In this document: positions 39,895 through 52,149 of the stretch, piece by piece
Position numbering within the stretch: the first letter of the stretch is position 1
Layout: each line of letters starts with the position of its first letter
From: Immersiella caudata
Taxonomy: Eukaryota; Ascomycota; Sordariomycetes; Sordariales; Lasiosphaeriaceae
NCBI GenBank assembly: GCA_030512335.1
Contig: JAULSU010000007.1
Coordinates: 2,542,001 to 2,606,000, forward strand
Direction: 5' to 3'
Length of the DNA: 64,000 nt
Position numbers and translations under genes: made by a program
The notes under the pieces: generated by a model
The model's input: the letters and a program-made list of their open reading frames with translations, nothing else
What the model was told of the DNA's origin: nothing
The model's database searches: none

Positions 39895-40465
39895 GGTGAA
39901 GTCCAGGGTAGATCTGATCTGAAATCTCGGTGCTGGCTCTTCATTCGGAATGGCTTGACGAGATAGCGCGTGGCAAGGCTTATATCCTCGTGTCTGCCGA
40001 CAGAGCGGGTGAATTGACCAATCGGAGAGTGGCCGGCTTATTGTTGATCTCCGCCGAGCCCGCTGGACCCTTCATCATGGGTTGCGACGTTGTTCGGATT
40101 GGAAGCCGAATGTTCGGCTATCGAAGCCGATGATCAGCCACACTCGGGTTGGTAGATTCGGCACCACACGTAGGGAATCGGCCATAATCCCCGCACTGCC
40201 GACTATCTCACACGGTTGCGCAAAATTCCAAGCCCCGCTGCTGTTACCATCAACGTTGTAGCGACATTCGGGGTGGGAAAGGTGCCAACCCTAGACGAAT
40301 GACCAGGGCGGGTGATGCGCCCTCTCCGCTTCCGCCCCAGAAAGCAACCAAATATCCTATAATATCCACCCCCGTTACTCTCATGCTGAATCCCGTCTCG
40401 GCACAAAACACGTCAACCGTTACGTTTCCCCCCTCCACTTCACAGTCTCGCAAAACATCGGCATC
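39895..40465. promoter_or_regulatory. bidirectional promoter between permease and AtuA-DUF4387 genes
   Basis: 571 bp separate the two divergent start codons. The region contains a strong inverted pair of AGCCGA/TCGGCT words (separate entry) roughly in its middle, consistent with one regulator acting on both genes. Confidence 0.55.
40104..40130. promoter_or_regulatory. candidate Zn2Cys6 operator: AGCCGA-N4-TCGGCT-N5-AGCCGA
   Basis: AGCCGA at 40104-40109, TCGGCT at 40114-40119 and AGCCGA again at 40125-40130. The first two make a perfect 6-bp inverted repeat with a 4-base spacer (CCG-N6-CGG), and the second and third make the everted arrangement. CGG triplets in inverted or everted pairs are the standard sites of binuclear zinc-cluster factors. 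The location in a divergent promoter supports function; binding is inferred. Confidence 0.5.
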
Positions 40466-42417
40466 ATGTCTGAGCTGAAGATCCTAACCCCGATTGGGAT
40501 GCTGGGATACAGCTTCAACGAGGACATCTTCTGGTCGGCGGTCGAAGACGGCGTTGATGCCATCATACTTGACAGCGGATCCACGGACAGTGGCCCGTCG
40601 AAACTCGCCTTTGGCCAGGCATCCGCATCGAGAGAAGCATATGTGAGAGATCTCAAGATCTTGGTGACGGCTTGTCACTATCACAGGGTGCCCGTCCTCA
40701 TCGGTGAGTGAGACACTTCCCGAGCAAATGGCAGTCCAGGCTAACGGTTCTCTTTGCAGGCTCGGCAGCGGGTGATGGCACCAACCAACACGTCGAGTTC
40801 CTGGTGCAGATCGTGTCCGAAGTCATCTCGAGCGAGGGCCTACGACCCCTAAAAGTTGTCACGATCGAAGCCGAAATAACAAAGTCGACCATCCAGTCCA
40901 AGTTCAAGGCGGGCCTCGTGACGCCATGCGGCGGTGGCGTTCCAGATCTGAAGCAAGCCGACATCGACGATGCCGTCGTGGTCGTTGCGCAGATGGGCAT
41001 CGAGCCGTGGATCAAGGCCATGGAGGCCAACCCCGACTTTGACATCATCATCGCGGGGCGGTCGTATGATCCCGCGCCATACGCTGCCTTTTGTGTGTAC
41101 AAGGGCTTCCCGGACCTCGGGCTGGCGTACCACATGGGCAAGATCATGGAATGTGGCGCCTCCTGCGCAGTGCCCAAGAGCGCGGAGGCCCTCGCCATCG
41201 TCAGGAACGACAGCTTCGACATCAGGCCTCTTGACGAGGCTGCCAAGTGCACGCCGCTCTCCGTCGCTGCTCACACAATGTACGAGAAGTCGCGTCCAGA
41301 CCTTCTGGCTGGACCAGGCGGCGTCCTCGACGTCACGTCGTCAAGGTTTGAGCAACTGCCGGATGGTCGGACCCTGCGTGTCACCGGAAGCAAGTTTGTC
41401 CCGATTGCGGCGGACAAGTACACCATCAAGCTCGAGGCCGCTCGGGTAACGGGACACATGGCCATGTTCGTCGGCTCGATCCGGGACCCGATCCTGATTT
41501 CCCGGCTGGACACGCTCGTGCCGATGATCGAGGATCGGCTCCGGTCCGTATACAACTTCAAGTTTGAGCTCCTCGTCAAGCTGTTCGGAAGGGACCCGCT
41601 CGTCAAGGGGCTCGACATGCCCAGGTTCACCCCTATTCCAACCGATGTCGGCGTTCTCGGCAAGGTCCTCGCGTCGACCCCGGAGGAAGCGAAGGCGGTT
41701 GCAAACCTCGCCAAGGTCTTCTTCATCCACGCCCCGTACCCCGGCCAAGTTGCGACAGCCGGAAACTTCATCATGCCCTTCTCCCCTTGTGATGTCGCCC
41801 TAGGGCCCGCAGCCGAGTTCTGCATCTACCACCTGATGCAAGTGGACGATCCCGCGGCGCCATTCCCCATCGCCACTCAGGTGATCGAGGCGCAGCCGTC
41901 GGAGGCGAAGGTCAAAGCAAACGGGTAAGCGCCCTCTCTCCGTGGTCTACGTCCTCGGCTGACTCGAATGGATCCCTGCTCCAGCGTTAGACCAGCCAAA
42001 AAGAAGAGCGAAAATGGGCTCTCCAAGATCAGGGCCGACATCACGATCGCGGCGCTGGCGAAGCACACGGTTCAGCTCAGCCCGCCACCCGCGCCGGGAT
42101 TCGTGTATCTTGCCAACTTGGCCAACGTCATTCGCACCAAGAATAGCGGCCCGTTTGAGATCACCATGGATATTATGTTCAGGGACGAGGAGACTTACAA
42201 GAGGGTCTTTGAAGCCAACGTCCTAAGCCGCAATACGATCGCTTCGTTGTACGACATCCACAATGACGGCGAGATTCTGGCTTGCATGTGGTGGGAACCG
42301 GCGCTAGCGTTTAAGGTGACGATTCGGAGGCCTGCACCGAGCGGCAGCTTTGGCGATGACGACGTACACGGGAGCGGCTTGCATGTTCCGTTGATGTATC
42401 TTCAAATTCCGGAGTAA
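40466..42417 (+). CDS. AtuA-like (DUF1446) protein fused to DUF4387
   Basis: Three exons (40466-40703, 40760-41924, 41985-42417) with 56- and 60-nt introns give 611 residues. The N-terminal 460 residues match the acyclic-terpene-utilisation AtuA/DUF1446 family: SGSTDSGPSKLAFGQ, the Gly-rich SAAGDGTNQHVEFL split by intron 1, AGRSYDPAPYAAFC and a long C-terminal part. From about 500 to 605 comes a DUF4387-type domain (AKHTVQLSPPPAPGFVYLANL, then TMDIMFRDEETYKRV and LMYLQIPE). In bacteria AtuA sits in the citronellol and geraniol degradation cluster, but its reaction is unclear; bacteria keep the two parts as separate genes. The fungal fusion suggests they act together. Probably cytosolic and co-regulated with the divergent MFS permease. 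Confidence 0.85.
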
Positions 42418-43601
42418 TGAGGGCCAGAGATTGTTGCCGTCGGTTGCGGGATGGTTTCTTGTTGCGGTCAGGAAGGGAGGAGCGATTTTGCTGCCCCACC
42501 CAAGGGCTGAAGGAAGGAAGCTAAGACGCTGTAGCGTAACCCCACTCGAACTCATCCAAGATCCAAAGGGTGACACTGGACCGTATGCAGATACGGGTAC
42601 CTCTACCATACTATCTCCTTTACCTACTTTGTGCCACCAGCGGAGCTCCTCTCTTTGAACTAGAGGCACGAAGGATGCAAACTCTTCACTTCCTTTGCTT
42701 TTAACCCGCGTAAAAGCGCACTCTCTCAATACCAAGCAACTCGACGGTGGACCCTCATTTCGACGTTGTCGCGAATTGGAATGCTGGGGCGAGCATGCCG
42801 GACGGAGAACCTTCCAAGGGGGATCAACCGGGGGTAAGCGCATATCTTGCTGTCAATGGCCCAAAGCTGGCGTTGCTGCGTCCCGGTTGAGCCCGTAGGG
42901 ACGGCATCGGGCAAGTATGATACCCCTCTTCTTCATCACCAACACGCATGCCTTATCTCCCAGACCACATGGATCGCATATCTCGCCATTCCAGCTTCAA
43001 CCTCAAGTTCGTCGACATCGACAGCGCGTGATCACAGAACAGCAGCAACAGACCCAAAGGGGTATCTGATGTCCTCGTTACACCAATCGTGTTGCTCTTC
43101 ACCTACATATCGTGTCTGCGTTTTTGAACCTTTGCATTTTGCATCCTGTCATCTGCACTTGGGCGAGGTACATGCGAACCCCACCTGCAGCTGGCTAATG
43201 GCTCCGGGGAATCCTGCAGCTCGGCCCGCCGCGGGTACGATGCAGGGTCCAGTTGGTGACAGGCAAATGCGGGAACTCGCGCGAAGTTGGGATGGCAGGG
43301 CTTGGCTGATATGCGGATAAGTCCTATTCGGGATACATTGAGCAATCTTTGTAATCTTTGAAGGGAGCGTCTTGAAGCGCGAGCCACAGCTCGCATCCGA
43401 CGATGGATGCATACGAACCTCGGCTCGGGATGGTGTGTAGGTGGACGTCAAAGGCAGGAAGGGGATATACCCGATGAAAGGAAGATATCTGTGAAGCTTC
43501 TTGAGTCTCAAGGTATAAAACCCTCATTCCACCACTGCTTGTGGGTAGCCAACTCATCATCACAGCGCCCTCCATCATCAAAGTCCTTCACAATCCTCAC
43601 A
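42418..43601. other. no gene seen; promoter of the epoxide hydrolase gene
   Basis: 1.18 kb of intergenic DNA. Open frames are short and without motifs. The 3' third is the leader of the epoxide hydrolase gene. The frame is open upstream of 43602, but the added peptide shows no family character. Confidence 0.5.
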
Positions 43602-44971
43602 ATGTCCCCGCCCTCCGCCTTCGGCCAACTCCCCGCCAGTATCCCGGGCTATCCCGTCCCTTTCTCCCTTTCAGTCCCCCCAGCCGCCGTCGCCTCCGTC
43701 AACACACTCGTCTCGTCCGCCCTCATCGATCGCCCAACGTATTACAATGGCCCTCGCGCGGATCCAACAACCGCCACCTTTGGCATCTCGCGCGATTGGC
43801 TGGCGACAGTCCAGTCCGAATGGACAACCAACTACTCGTGGATCGACGCTGAGGCGTACCTCAACAGCTTCCCCAACTTCATGATCAACGTCACCACCAC
43901 CTCCCCCGAGAACAAACAAGACTTCAATCTGCACTTTGCCGCGCTCTTCTCGAAGAACGAGTCAGCCATCCCCATCATCTTAATGCACGGCTGGCCCGGC
44001 AGCTGGTTCGAGTTTGCGGGCGTGCTCGACCTGCTGGCCGCGAAATACACCCCCGAGACGCTCCCGTACCACATCGTGGTGCCGAGCATACCCGACTACG
44101 GGTTGTCGACGAGACCGATGGATGCGGAAGACGACGCCATAGAGCTGACGATGGAGGGCGCGAGCGAGGCCCTCAACGAGCTGATGAAGGAGCTGGGGTT
44201 CACGAAGTATGTCGCGGAGGGAGGCGACGTGGGGAGCTTTTTGGCGCAGACCATGTGCTGGGAGTATGACGAGTGTCGGGCGTTTCATTTGAACATGTTG
44301 TTTTTGTCAGCTGATCAGCTGGAGGAGGCGGCTGCTTTGAAGAATCTGACTGTTACGGCTGAGGAAGAGGCGCATCTGGAGTATGCTGCTGAGTGGGGGA
44401 TGACTGGTAAGGCTTATGCTTCGGAGCATGCGACGAGGCCTTCGACGATTTCGCTGGTGGTTAATACGAATCCCCTGGCGATGTTGGCTTGGTAAGTCCT
44501 GTTTGGTGGTGATTGTTGTCCGCTTGCTGACCATGTTAGGATCGGCGAAAAGTTGATCGAGTGGTCTGACTACCGCGCCCCGCCGTCCATTGAGAGCATC
44601 ATCACACATGCGTCTTTTTATTGGTACACCGGCTCCTTTGGTCGATCCATGTGGGCTTACCGAAGTCTCTTCAAGAGCGTCGGCGGGCCTCTTCCTGCAC
44701 CAGTCATTTCTTTGACGAAACCGCTTGGCTATTCCAACTTTCCGGACGAGCTGACAGCGCTGCCTCAGACCTGGGCGGAGCACTACTTCCCCAACCTGGT
44801 CTATTACAACAAGCATGACTTGGTAAGATCAATCCGTCTGATAGTTCCTGGTGAATGATGCTGGCGAAACGACAGGGTGGCCACTTTGGTGCCATGGAAC
44901 AGCCCGCGGTGTTCCTCAGTGACCTTGAGGAGTTTTTGGACATTGTTGGGCCCGGGGTACTTTCGGGCTGA
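43602..44971 (+). CDS. epoxide hydrolase (EHN-type alpha/beta hydrolase)
   Basis: Three exons (43602-44491, 44540-44822, 44876-44971) in phase give 422 residues. The N-terminal EHN segment (FGISRDWLATVQSEW) is present; HGWPGSWFEF (129-138) carries the oxyanion-hole HGxP; the nucleophile is Asp209 in EGGDVGSFLA; the last exon supplies the catalytic His394 in GGHFGAMEQP. Tyr residues near FYWYTGSF are in the lid region that activates the epoxide. Microsomal-type epoxide hydrolases open epoxides to diols, used in detoxification or in secondary metabolism. No signal peptide is evident. No clustered oxidase is adjacent, so a detoxification role is as likely as a biosynthetic one. Confidence 0.87.
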
Positions 44972-45625
44972 GACATTGAAGAAGTTGATGCATCGAGTGA
45001 TAAGCCCTGACGAAGCTCATAGGGCCTCTGGGGTGGTGAACACGGATACGGCGGCGGGTTGGAGGGTGAAACGCCACTAATGCCTTACTTTTCTTCGTAA
45101 TTCTCACAGCATCATTTCTGATTCTGTTTGGGGACGTCGAGTTCGCTATTGAGCGGAACTTACACCGGCCAGGTACAATCAATGCAAATGATGCTTTCCA
45201 GTTTCATCAGCATTTCGATTTCATTGTCCCCCCAGGCAGCCATCGATTTCCCCGGTTAGTGGTTCGCGGCTCGACTTTTGTCCCGCCTGAGGTCTCAGGC
45301 AGCCGTGATGGAGGAAAACATGTTTTTCTGATATTTGACACCTCCAGCAATGGTGCTCGCAGTTTCCCGGCCTACCTGCGATGCTCCACTAAATTTCGTC
45401 ATGGGTGGGTTCTTTCAGGGGCTTTGTTGTTGCCTGGCGCGACGGTGTGGCTTGTTTTGATTGCAATTCGCGGGAACCGAAAGTGCCGGGACAGGCATCA
45501 CCTTTCAGTGCCAAGACATTTCAGGAGACCAAACCTGAAGCGCCAAGGGGTACAAAAACGATCGCGATATCTGTTCGCAAGTCACAGTTCAACTCTCTTC
45601 ATCAGAGCAAAGCAAAATCGCAGCC
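44972..45625. other. no gene seen; promoter of the kinesin gene
   Basis: Intergenic, 654 bp. No motif or splice pattern supports coding. Confidence 0.5.
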
Positions 45626-47488
45626 ATGGAACAATTCCTCATTGAAAATGCGGATCACTACAACAAACTTGTCGCGGCCTACAAACCACAGCTCAGCAAG
45701 AAGACCGGCGACGACACCGGCGTAGGAAACCCCGACATCATCGTCAGCACCAGGATCCGTCCCATGCTGGAAGACGAAACCGCACAAGGCTTTCCCTCGG
45801 GTGTCTTCCCCCGAAAGTCCACCAACGTGGTCGACCTGCACGAGCTCCGCAAGGCCATCCGCTGGGGTCCTTCCCTCAACTCTTCCAACTTCACCGTGGA
45901 CTATGTCTTTGGCTCCGAGTCCACGACCGCCGAGATCTATGATCAGCTGGTCCAGCCCCTCGTCCCCTGGGCATGGGGCGGCGGTGTCGGGACCCTCTTT
46001 GCCTACGGCCAAACCGGCTCCGGCAAGACCTTCACCGTCAGCGGTCTCGAACGCCACATCGCCGAGACCCTGATGAGCGGCCCTCTCGAGGGCGACCGCA
46101 AGATCAATGTCTGCATCATCGAACTCGCCGGCCAAACCGCCTTTGACCTCCTCAACGCCCGCAAGCAAATCTCCATTCTCGAGGACTCCTTTGGGACAAG
46201 TCAAATGGCTGGCGCGCTCGAACACGCCGTCACCTCCCTGGATGCCTTCCTCGAGCTCATCAACACCGCCGCCTCCCTCCGCCACACCGCTGCAACCCAA
46301 AAGAATGACACCTCCTCGCGCTCCCACGCCATCTGTCGCATCCGCATCGAGAACCCCTCTGTCCCGTCCGCCGAGGATGGCATGCTCTACCTCGTCGACC
46401 TCGCTGGATCCGAAGCAGCCCGAGACCGCTCGGCACACGACACCGCGCGCATGAAGGAAGCCCGCGAGATCAACACCAGCCTGTCTGTTCTCAAAGACTG
46501 CATCCGCGGCCGTGCCATGGTCGACGCCGATATCCAAGCCACTGGCAAATCCACCAAGAAAGCGGCCTACGTCCCCTTCCGTCAAAGCACCCTGACCAAG
46601 ACCCTCAAGCATGTATTTGAGCCCGCCGGTGCCCGCAGCTGCAAGACCGTCGTAGTTGCCTGCGTTAACCCCTGCCTTGCCGACGTCGGCGCGAGCAAGA
46701 ACACTTTGCGCTACGCGGAAATGCTTCGTGTGGTGGTTCCCAAGGCCAAGACCCTCGAGTATAATCCAGGGGTCCCTGCGACATGGAACAACGAACAGCT
46801 CCGCGCATGGATCGATGCCAACGTACGTTCCCCTTACCCTCTGAGCATCATCGATTAACATCCCCCCCAGTCCGGCCAACCCCCCATCTCCTCCGCCCTC
46901 CTCGCCCCCACCGAGTCCGGCCCCCAACTCCTCCGCCTACCCATCCCGACTTTTCTCTCCCGCTGCTTGCAAACCCCCTCCATCACACCGGAACAAGCCC
47001 AAGCCTTCCAGATCAAATTCTGGAAAACCCACGTCGACGCACAAACTCAGTCCCGCCCGACCGCCGAGGAGGCCGATCTAGGTTTGGATCCTGAAATTGT
47101 GAGACAGGCGAGGCTCAGCTGCAGCGCTGATCCGGAGGAGGGAAGCAGTGCCGTCCCTTTCATGGAGCGGATTCGACCCGGAATGGTGGTTTCGTACACG
47201 ACAAGGGACTACTTTCTGGGATGCAACTGGAAGGGGACCAACTTTGGGATGATTATGTGTCCGGCGGAAGCGGTGGGGGAGAGGGTTTGTGATTTGATGG
47301 GGCAAAAGGTGAGAAAGGGAAACGAAGAAGGGAGACGGTGGCTGGTGGCGGTAATCACGCCGGCGATCCTGCCAGGGGCGTATCTGGTAAACGTCTGGAA
47401 GCAGATCGTTGTGGTGGAGGAGCAGATGCAGGGGGAGATATTGATGGAGTACGACGAGGCGACGAGGTACTATTACCTGACAGTGTAA
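45626..47488 (+). CDS. kinesin-like protein, short, with N-terminal motor
   Basis: Two exons (45626-46822, 46871-47488) give 604 residues. The motor domain occupies about 35-370 and is complete: IRVRP-like IIVSTRIRPM, P-loop GQTGSGKT at 128-135, switch I NDTSSRSHA at 227-235, switch II VDLAGSE at 257-263 and the end motif TLRYAEMLRVV. A preceding 35-residue extension and the motor features resemble the kinesin-13/KIF24 group. Unlike most kinesins there is no long coiled coil; instead the last 200 residues are an unrecognised, Pro-containing region ending in a beta-rich part. The intron falls right after the neck. Likely acts on microtubules in the cytoplasm or spindle. Convergent with the amidohydrolase, 67 bp apart. 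Confidence 0.85.
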
Positions 47489-47555
47489 AGGGGTGTTTGC
47501 GTGCTTGTTTGCGCCCAAGAGGTGTGCACATGATAATATACAAAATTGCTGGCAG

Positions 47556-50437
47556 TTAGAAAACGGACACTTGCCCTTGGCCACCCGCCACGGCCTTGAT
47601 CCTCGAGCCAATCTCCAACGGGTTGCCCTCGTGAATCAAGAAATGCCCCTCCTTGACACTTGGCTCCTGAATCCCAAAGATCTTGTACAGATTGCCGCTC
47701 ACCAACCCCAAAGCCTGCCTCTCCGTCAGCTTGCCGCCCCCATTCTTGAACGCAATGCCCGCTGACAGGCCCAAGGTCCGGACGACGTAATCCCCCTCCA
47801 TTCCAATGGCGACTTCGACACCAGCATCAATTAGTCTGTCGATGTTTGTGCCGTTGGTGAGGGGTGCGCCAGTAAGCGCTCGTCGCTCCTCCCATGTGAG
47901 CCTGTACGAGAGGAAGGGGAGTAGAACCACCGGGACCTTGGCAGCCGCGAGCTCCTCAGCGACGACATTCGCCTCGCCACCTCCAACAATAACCAAGTGA
48001 AGTGAGGACTTCGTCACTGCATCCACAGCAGCTTTGACTTTGAGCACCGAGGCTATGATATCTGCGCTGTGAGCTGTGATAGCCAGAGGGAGACTGCCGT
48101 TGACCACTCGTTGAAGGAAAGCACTTTCAGAGTATGGGTCAGTTGGGGCTTCCCGGAGCGCGGCCGCGTCGAGCAGTTTACGCCGGAGTGCGCCAATGTA
48201 GGCCGAGACGGTTGGTGCTCCGGGCCCAAAGTGGCCAATGCTGTAGTGCACGGCGACGTCGTTTGCGAAAACTGCTCCGCTATCCAGCACTGTGGTTGAC
48301 CCTGTCAGGAACCCCGTGCTGGTACCATGATGTGTGGCCTGGCCGGCAAACTTGGGCGCCGAGATGGCCTTGGTGACGCCGTATCGGTACGAGACGTGAA
48401 GCTTCTTGTCGTCAAGCTGCAGTCCGTCTTCGGCACGGCTGAAGATTTCTCCGTCGTCGCCATTATCGGTAACGCTTTCCATGTCGATCGAGTTTAGACC
48501 AAGTGTGCCGCCGAAACCGGTGAAAGACCCGGTCAGATGGCCGTCGCGGAGGCGCACCACAGGGACCTTGGACTTCGTGCCCGACTCCAATGCCTTAAGC
48601 TCGGCCTCACAAGTACCAATGCAAGTGATCTTGCCTTTTGAGACGAGGACTTTGCCGGTGCCCTCGGAAGCGACTTCGGCAGTGAGGGTGCTCGACACGC
48701 CAGTGAACACCACATCATCCATCATTGTCGGCTCCTCCGCAATCCTGGCCAGGGCCTCATCCGGAACGATCAGTTTGGCCTTGGGCTTCTTCAACTCTAC
48801 CGGGTTCTCAAACTGAGCCCTGCCGTCGATCCAAACTTGGACCGGAGCGGCTCCGACGCTGAGCGGGTCGCTATCCCACACCACGATATCGGCATCGAAA
48901 CCGGCCTTGACCTTACCGAGCCTCTTCCCGAATCCCAGACGCTCAGCCGGCGCCGTCGTCACGGCTGCAAGGGCCACGTGGTAAGGGAGGCCATACCGGT
49001 AACCCCTGGCAGCTTCAAACACAACATGCTGAGCGTTGATGACCGGGTTGTCACTGACATAAATGGAGGTCAGTCCATTGTCGTACAGGATCTTTCCGGC
49101 GTATTCAGATGCCACATATGCTTCGGCTTTGTACCACATGTGGTCGGCAAAGAGGGCAGATGCAGGCGGCTCCCCTCCATAGGCGCGTTTGAGAATCTAC
49201 CGCCAGTTAGCATTTATTCATCCGAACTTCAACGCATCCTGCTTACATCCGGAACCAGGTAGGTCTGGTGGGCATGGTGGAATGCCCGAACCTTAAACTT
49301 AAACTCGTTCGTGTGGTCGACAAACGCCTCGAGATCCGGAGCCGTGTAGCAGTGAGTGTTCAAGCGCACTTGATCGCGCAGCAGCGCCCCGAGCGACTCC
49401 CACCGTATCTCTTGGGGAAGATACCCCTTCACGTTCTCGATTCCCCCTGCGGCTGCCGCATCGCACCAGTCATCCTGCTCACGGACGATGCGTGCAGCCT
49501 GCTCGAAAGCGTGACGAAACTCCCAGCTCTCGCCCATCCGACTAGCCGGGCCTCCCTCACCGTGTCTTCCGTACACACGCTTGGGATTCTCGCCGCACGC
49601 CATCTTCATGAAGCGCCAGTTGCGATCCGGGTCGGCCAGCAAGTCCGTCGCGCTTGTCTCGTTTCGTCCGTCGGGCTTACCGACAGCATGCTTGATCACA
49701 TACGCCTCTCCGCCCATGTTATTGGCGGACCCCGGCAATATCAAGCTCGTAGTGACGCCACCAGACTTGATGACTTGGATCTGGTGGTCATCCACCTGGA
49801 TTCCGTCGATAGAGCGTACGAAGGGGGTGATGTCGCCCGACGCTTCGTTGCTGTCCTCGTTTCCGACGAGAAACGGAAGGGAGCCAACACCGGCGTGGGA
49901 ATGCATGTCGATGATTCCGGTGGTGAGCGGGCGGCCCTTGGCGTCGTAAACAATGGCATCCTTGGCGACACTCGAGACGGCAATTGACGCCTCGACTCGC
50001 TTGATAAGACCATGTTCGAGGTAGACGTCAGAGGTAATCCAGCGGTATCCCTTGCCATTGCGTGCATCCTCGGCAGACGTTCCCTCGACGGGCTCGCCGA
50101 CCCAGACGGTGGCATTTTTGATGAGAGTCGGGGCGTGCCCGTCGATGTAGCGCGCGTTGCGGTCTCGGCCAGGTCCAATTGGGTCCTCCGGCTTCTTGCG
50201 CAGCTTGCTGCATGTAGCCAGGTCTTTCTGCAACCGCTTGACGGACAATCCGTGGACGGTGATGTCGGCGCTAGGCGGGACCGGAGCCGAGAGCTGTCTC
50301 CACTGTGCGAATGCGATGAATGCGAGACACGTAATGCCAACAGCTCGCAATACCCTCGATTTGCGGGCCCGGCCACGTCTCCAGGACGGGCGTTGGGCAA
50401 AGGAGCTGTACGCCGGAGGGACGTCCTTTGCGTTCAT
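47556..50437 (-). CDS. membrane-anchored amidohydrolase-family protein with two hydrolase-like parts
   Basis: Two exons (50437-49247 and 49196-47556) with a 50-nt intron give 943 residues. The start is the ATG at 50437 (MNAKDVPPAYSSF). A basic stretch and one hydrophobic helix (RVLRAVGITCLAFIAFAQW, about 29-47) suggest a type II membrane anchor with the enzyme part outside the cytosol. The first half shows the metal-site motif of the superfamily, GIIDMHSHAGVGSLP (HxH), then VKSGGVTTSL-like IQVIKSGGVTTSLILPGSAN, later His residues in VRAFHHAHQTYL and a DADIVVWDSDPL end. The second half repeats part of the fold with AGVEVAIGMEGDY and GNLYKIFG but lacks an obvious HxH. It is probably an imidazolonepropionase/dipeptidase-like hydrolase; substrate unknown. 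Confidence 0.78.
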
Positions 50438-51270
50438 TGTTGTTGTCACAGAAGTGAGGAGAGGAATGGTGAAACCCCCCGACGCAGGAACGGGTGGATG
50501 CAGGGAGGTTGGGTGAAGATCCAACGTTGTGCCGTCTAAAGTGGAGCCCCTGCAGTATCCCCGCCAATCCGGCCAATTGGAGTCGACTCCCAGATTAGAA
50601 GGTGAGAGACGCTATCTTGCACTATGAGTTCCCCGCACAAACAACCACGAGCGGAGATGGCGCGAGATACCGGGGATGATGGTGACATTCAATCTACCAT
50701 GATTCATCGGCGTGTAATTCAGCTGCACGAAGGAACAGCGTGTTGCCGAAGCTGTTTCGAATCTTCGTCGAAGTTTGATGGGGCGGAGTTTTTGCTAGCG
50801 GGCCGAAACGAAGACACCACCGCTCTGGTGTCTGCTCGACACAATACGATGTCTCGGGGGTCAACAAGCCCAGTCCCGGAATCGGTGGAGGTGGGCTGGT
50901 ACTGGCCGCTTCGGACACCTGGACCGGCTTGCGGCGCTGCCTACTCCAAACCGCGCCGACTATGCTCAAGATCACGCTGGGATCGAGAGACCGGCAAACA
51001 CGTCAATGAATCATAGCCTCTTGTTATGCATCATTGATTGCCGATCTTTTTTTACTTCCTTCCGGTGGACAGTAGCCCAAGTATAACGTCGGTCAAACAT
51101 TGGCCCGCTTACACGACGTCCATCGAGGAACCAACCAGGCAACGACCATGACGACGGTGCGTTGTATAACACCCCAACTCTCGACTCCCCAATATCGACC
51201 ACACCTCACACTAACCGCCAAACAACCCTCAAATCCCCCTTACCACCAGCCATCCAAACTCAAACACACA
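50438..51270. other. no gene seen between divergent amidohydrolase and GFA genes
   Basis: An 833-bp divergent promoter region. No frame has recognisable motifs. Confidence 0.5.
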
Positions 51271-51897
51271 ATGTCCACCTCCACTGCAAACCCCCAGCGC
51301 CGCCCCTACACCGGCTCCTGCCACTGCGGATTCGTCCGCTACATCGTCTACCTCACCCTCCCCCATGATCCGCCTTCACCAAGAAACCGCCGCGATGCAA
51401 ACGGGCAGATCCGGCAAATGATCTACCGCTGCAACTGCACCACCTGCCAGAAAACCGGGCTGCTTCACGTGCGCCTGCCCTCGCCACCCGACGATTTCCT
51501 CCTCCTCTCCCCACTTGACCCGCTGCGCGAGCTCGGCGACTACCAATGCTTCGACAAGCTGATCCACTTCTTGTTCTGCCGCGCGTGCGGTGTGAGGTGC
51601 TTCTCGTTCATGGGTGAATGGGAGTTGAACGAGAAGGAAGTGAAGGATCCGGTGTCGGGTGAGGTGGGTGTGAGGAAGGTCTGGAGTCCGAAGAAGGGGT
51701 GGGTGGAGGATATGACGCGGTACATGAGTGTGAATGCGCAGACGCTAGATGCCGGGCAGCAAGGTCTTGATTTGAGGGAGTGGACAGAGAAGAAATGGGT
51801 GATGTATCTGGATTGCTTGGAGGAAAAAGAGGATGATGGGGCCAGCAGCTTTGATACGGCAACATATGACAGGCCGTTTGCCGGGGGCATGTATTAG
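51271..51897 (+). CDS. GFA/CENP-V family zinc protein
   Basis: A single exon of 208 residues starting at ATG 51271 (ACACAATG context). The zinc ligands of the glutathione-dependent formaldehyde-activating fold are in place: TGSCHCGFVRY (Cys17, Cys19), YRCNCTTCQKTG (Cys54, Cys56, Cys59) and FLFCRACGVRCFSF. The family binds zinc and in a few members forms S-hydroxymethylglutathione, but most fungal members have no known substrate. An insertion of about 20 residues sits between the first and second cysteine groups compared with short bacterial members, and the C-terminal 70 residues are an extension. Probably cytosolic. Confidence 0.85.
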   Translation: MSTSTANPQRRPYTGSCHCGFVRYIVYLTLPHDPPSPRNRRDANGQIRQMIYRCNCTTCQKTGLLHVRLPSPPDDFLLLSPLDPLRELGDYQCFDKLIHFLFCRACGVRCFSFMGEWELNEKEVKDPVSGEVGVRKVWSPKKGWVEDMTRYMSVNAQTLDAGQQGLDLREWTEKKWVMYLDCLEEKEDDGASSFDTATYDRPFAGGMY

Positions 51898-52149
51898 TGG
51901 ACTGATGACTGTTCAAACTAGGGTGCAATGGTGTGCTTCTCCTTCAGCTTCTCAGTCCACTGCCTTGCCCATTGTTTTCAGGCTGGCATGCTTGGAAAAT
52001 TTCAGAATATCCAGAACAATGAAATTGTAAATGCTACATGCTCCACCCATGCCGAGAACCCCTGATGCCATGTCTGCCCGTTTTGCCCAACCCCATTTGC
52101 CGAATCCTTCGTGGTCTTCAACGTTCCGTCGCCCGATCCTGCGAGAGTT

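Noticed and set aside
45602..46927. Long open frame antisense to the kinesin motor (441 residues)
   Set aside because: Gly/Ala/Val-rich translation mirrors the codon bias of the kinesin gene; no motifs. The plus strand has an intact motor domain.
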